Shown piece by piece: positions 61,601 to 64,000 of a stretch of DNA of 64,000 bases (positions are counted from its first letter, which is position 1; every line of letters begins with the position of its first letter). Both the position numbers and the translations under genes were made by a program. Under the pieces are notes generated by a model. That model had not been told where the DNA came from, made no database searches, and was given only the letters and a program-made list of their open reading frames with translations. Source of the DNA: Henricia sp. BOLD:AAB3569 (lineage: Eukaryota > Echinodermata > Asteroidea > Spinulosida > Echinasteridae); assembly GCA_037783545.1 (NCBI GenBank), contig JBBELK010001449.1:1-64000 (forward strand), in the 5' to 3' direction.

Positions 61601-64000
61601 TAGAAAAAAAAGGGTTGGCGCTTCCTGGTTGCTCCCGCAACCTGTGGCTGTCTGTACACACCTCTTTGGTGTACTCCTGACTCGTGCGCATGCTCAGTCC
61701 TTCGGACTGTCGTTGAAACGGCCCAGTTTGGGACGGGATTTTGGTCAAAGTGTGGTCCAAACGTCGGCAAATTTGGAGGTCGAAAATGTTCCGACGAACT
61801 TCAAATTTTGCATGCTCCAAAGACTCTATATTGCGCACTTGTCCTAAAAAATTGACAGACTTTCGCCGGGAAAATGGCAGAGAAATTTCAGAGTTTAGAA
61901 AAAAAAGGGGTTGGCGCTTCCTGGATGCTCCCAGCAACCTGTGGCTGTCTGTACACACCTCTTTGGTGTACTCCTGACTCGTGCGCATGCTCAGTCCTTC
62001 GGACTGTCGTTGACACGGCCCAGTTTGGGACGGGATTTTGGTAAAAGTGTGGTCCAAACGTCGGCAAATTTGGAGGTCGAAAAATGTTCCGACGAACTTC
62101 AAATTTTGCATGCTCCAAAGACTCTATATTGCGCACTTGTCCTAAAAAATTGACAGACTTTCGCCGGGAAATGGCAGAGAAATTTCAGAGTTTAGAAAAA
62201 AAAGGGGTGGCGCTTCCTGGATGCTCCGCAACCTGTGGCTGTCTGTACACACCTCTTTGGTGTACTCCTGACTCGTGCGCATGCTCAGTCCTTCGGACTG
62301 TCGTTGACACGGCCCAGTTTGGGACGGGATTTTGGTCAAAGTGTGGTCCAAACGTCGGCAAATTTGGAGGTCGAAAAATTTTCCGACGAATTTCAAATTT
62401 TGCATGCTCCAAAGACTCTATATTGCGCACTTGTCCTAAAAAATTGACAGACTTTCGCCGGGAAATGGCAGAGAAATTTCAGAGTTTAGAAAAAAAGGGG
62501 TTGGCGCTTCCTGGTTGCTCCCGCAACCTGTGGCTGTCTGTACACACCTCTTTGGTGTACTCCTGACTCGTGCGCATGCTCAGTTTTTCGGACTGTCGTT
62601 GACACGGCCCAGTTTGGGACGGGATTTTGGTCAAAGTGTGGTCCAAACGTCGGCAAATTTGGAGGTTGAAAAATGTTCCGACGAACTTCAAATTTTGCGA
62701 TGCTCCAAAGACTCTATATTGCGCACTTGTCCTAAAAAATTGACAGGACTTTCGCCGGGAAATGGCAGAGAAATTTCAGAGTTTAGAAAAAAAGGGGTTG
62801 GCGCTTCCTGGATGCTCCCGCAACCTGTGGCTGTCTGTACACACCTCTTTGGTGTACTCCTGACTCGTGCGCATGCTCAGTCCTTCGGACTGTCGTTGAC
62901 ACGGCCCAGTTTGGGACGGATTTTGGTCAAAGTGTGGGTCCAAACGTCGGCAAATTTGGAGGTCGAAAAATGTTCCGACGAACTTCAAATTTTGCATGCT
63001 CCAAAGACTCTATATTGCGCACTTGTCCTAAAAAATTGACAGACTTTCGCCGGGAAATGGCAGAGAAATTTCAGAGTTTAGGAAAAAAAGGGGTTGGCGC
63101 TTCCTGGATGCTCCCGCAACCTGTGGCTGTCTGTACACACCTCTTTGGTGTACTCCTGACTCGTGCGCATGCTCAGTCCTTCGGACTGTCGTTGACACGG
63201 CCCCAGTTTGGGACGGGATTTTGGTCAAAGTGTGGTCCAAACGTCGGCAAATTTGGAGGTCGAAAAATGTTCCGACGAACTTCAAATTTTGCATGCTCCA
63301 AAGACTCTATATTGCGCACTTGTCCTAAAAAATTGACAGACTTTCGCCGGAAATGGCAGAGAAATTTCAGAGTTTAGGAAAAAAAAGGGGTGGCGCTTCC
63401 TGGTTTGCTCCCCGCAACCTGTGGCTGTCTGTACACACCTCTTTGGTGTACTCCTGACTCGTGCGCATGCTCAGTCCTTTCGGACTGTCGTTGACACGGC
63501 CCAGTTTGGGACGGGATTTTGGTCAAAGTGTGGTCCAAACGTCGGCAAATTTGGAGTTCGAAAAATGTTCCGACGAACTTCAAATTTTGCATGCTCCAAA
63601 GACTCTATATTGCGCACTTGTCCTAAAAAATTGACAGACTTTCGCCGGAAATGGCAGAGAAATTTCAGAGTTTAGAAAAAAAGGGGTTGGCGCTTCCTGG
63701 ATGCTCCCGCAACCTGTGGCTGTCTGTACACACCTCTTTGGTGTACTCCTGACTCGTGCGCATGCTCAGTCCTTCGGACTGTCGTTGACACGGCCCCAGT
63801 TTGGGACGGGATTTTGGTCAAAGTGTGGTCCAAACGTCGGCAAATTTGGAGGTCGAAAATGTTCCGACGAACTTCAAATTTTGCATGCTCCAAAGACTCT
63901 ATATTGCGCACTTGTCCCTAAAAAAATTGACAGACTTTCGCCGGGAAATGGCAGAGAAATTTCAGAGTTTAGAAAAAAAAGGGGTTGGCGCTTCCCTGGA
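49601..64000 (+). repeat. Satellite array, block B3: indel-rich monomers to the window end
   Basis: From about 49.6 kb most monomers carry one or more single-base indels, for example GAGGAAATTT near 49745, CACCCTCTTT near 49821, CGTCCGGC near 49927, GACAGGACTTTCG near 51200, GGATTTTTGG near 51670, CACCTTGTCC near 52362, TTGCGATGCTCC near 62697 and CCCAGCAACC near 61931. The underlying variants are those of 41.7-50 kb in similar order. The array runs past the window end. Frames are broken even more than elsewhere, and nothing is coding. Confidence 0.95.
50052..50226 (-). repeat. Inverted satellite segment, copy 3 (indel-bearing)
   Basis: Same junctions as copies 1 and 2, with two extra bases (an A in GAAAAAACTG and a C in TTGCCGGG). 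It has GGGAGC where copies 1 and 2 have GGAAGC. It lies 2065 bp after copy 2, i.e. 287 plus six monomers plus two indels. Confidence 0.93.

Noticed and set aside
1..64000. CRISPR array or bacterial repeat region
   Set aside because: The repeat is continuous with no unique spacers, the unit is far too long, no cas genes are present, and the nested elements are of eukaryotic types.
1..64000. Tandem rRNA, histone or snRNA gene cluster
   Set aside because: No conserved rRNA, histone or snRNA sequence was recognised in the monomer. The 5S-like stretch is in the transposon, not in the array.

Overview
This window contains no convincing protein-coding gene. About 59.6 kb of its 64 kb is one tandem-repeat (satellite) array with a monomer of about 296 bp, roughly 200 copies, all head to tail on the same strand apart from three short inverted segments. 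A single 4,372-bp DNA transposon (13410-17781) splits the array. The size and homogeneity of the array, its higher-order repeat structure, and the presence of hAT-type, TA-targeting and foldback elements point to a eukaryotic, probably animal, heterochromatic locus. The species cannot be named from sequence alone; a marine invertebrate is only a guess.

Layout. Satellite block A (1-13409, about 45 monomers) is clean and nearly indel-free. The transposon then interrupts one monomer at a TA dinucleotide, which is present on both sides of the insertion. The element has 34-bp perfect terminal inverted repeats and short GTTGGCCCAAC-like palindromic subrepeats inside both ends. Its 3.5-kb core has no transposase. 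The core is a graveyard of smaller repeats: a tRNA-like and a 5S-rRNA-like stretch, a duplicated/inverted 78-bp repeat, a 630-bp foldback with a nested hairpin, a 263-bp hAT-type MITE with an 8-bp target duplication (7/8), a 198-bp foldback, a 115-bp TA-flanked pogo/mariner-type MITE, and a G-rich tract with an 18-G run. Satellite block B (17782-64000, about 156 monomers) resumes in exact phase.

Within block B, 17782 to about 26.1 kb carries scattered 1-bp indels, about 26.1-49.6 kb is nearly clean, and about 49.6-64 kb carries indels in most monomers. Shared private variants reveal higher-order duplications: 887 bp at 0.9-2.7 kb, 1.48/1.78 kb at 7.4-10.7 kb, 4.14 kb at 28.4-35.5 kb, about 2.06 kb at 46-50 kb, and a trimer at 44.3, 55.6, 59.1 and 60.0 kb. 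A 173-bp piece of the monomer is inverted at three places (46.2, 48.0, 50.1 kb) with identical breakpoints in the two clean copies, so it was inverted once and then copied.

The many 60-120-codon open frames on both strands recur once per monomer. They shift frame at each unit boundary because 296 is not divisible by 3, and they are not genes. The points most worth following up are the uncharacterised satellite family, the unclassified transposon, the amplified inversion, and the change in indel density, which may be an assembly artefact.
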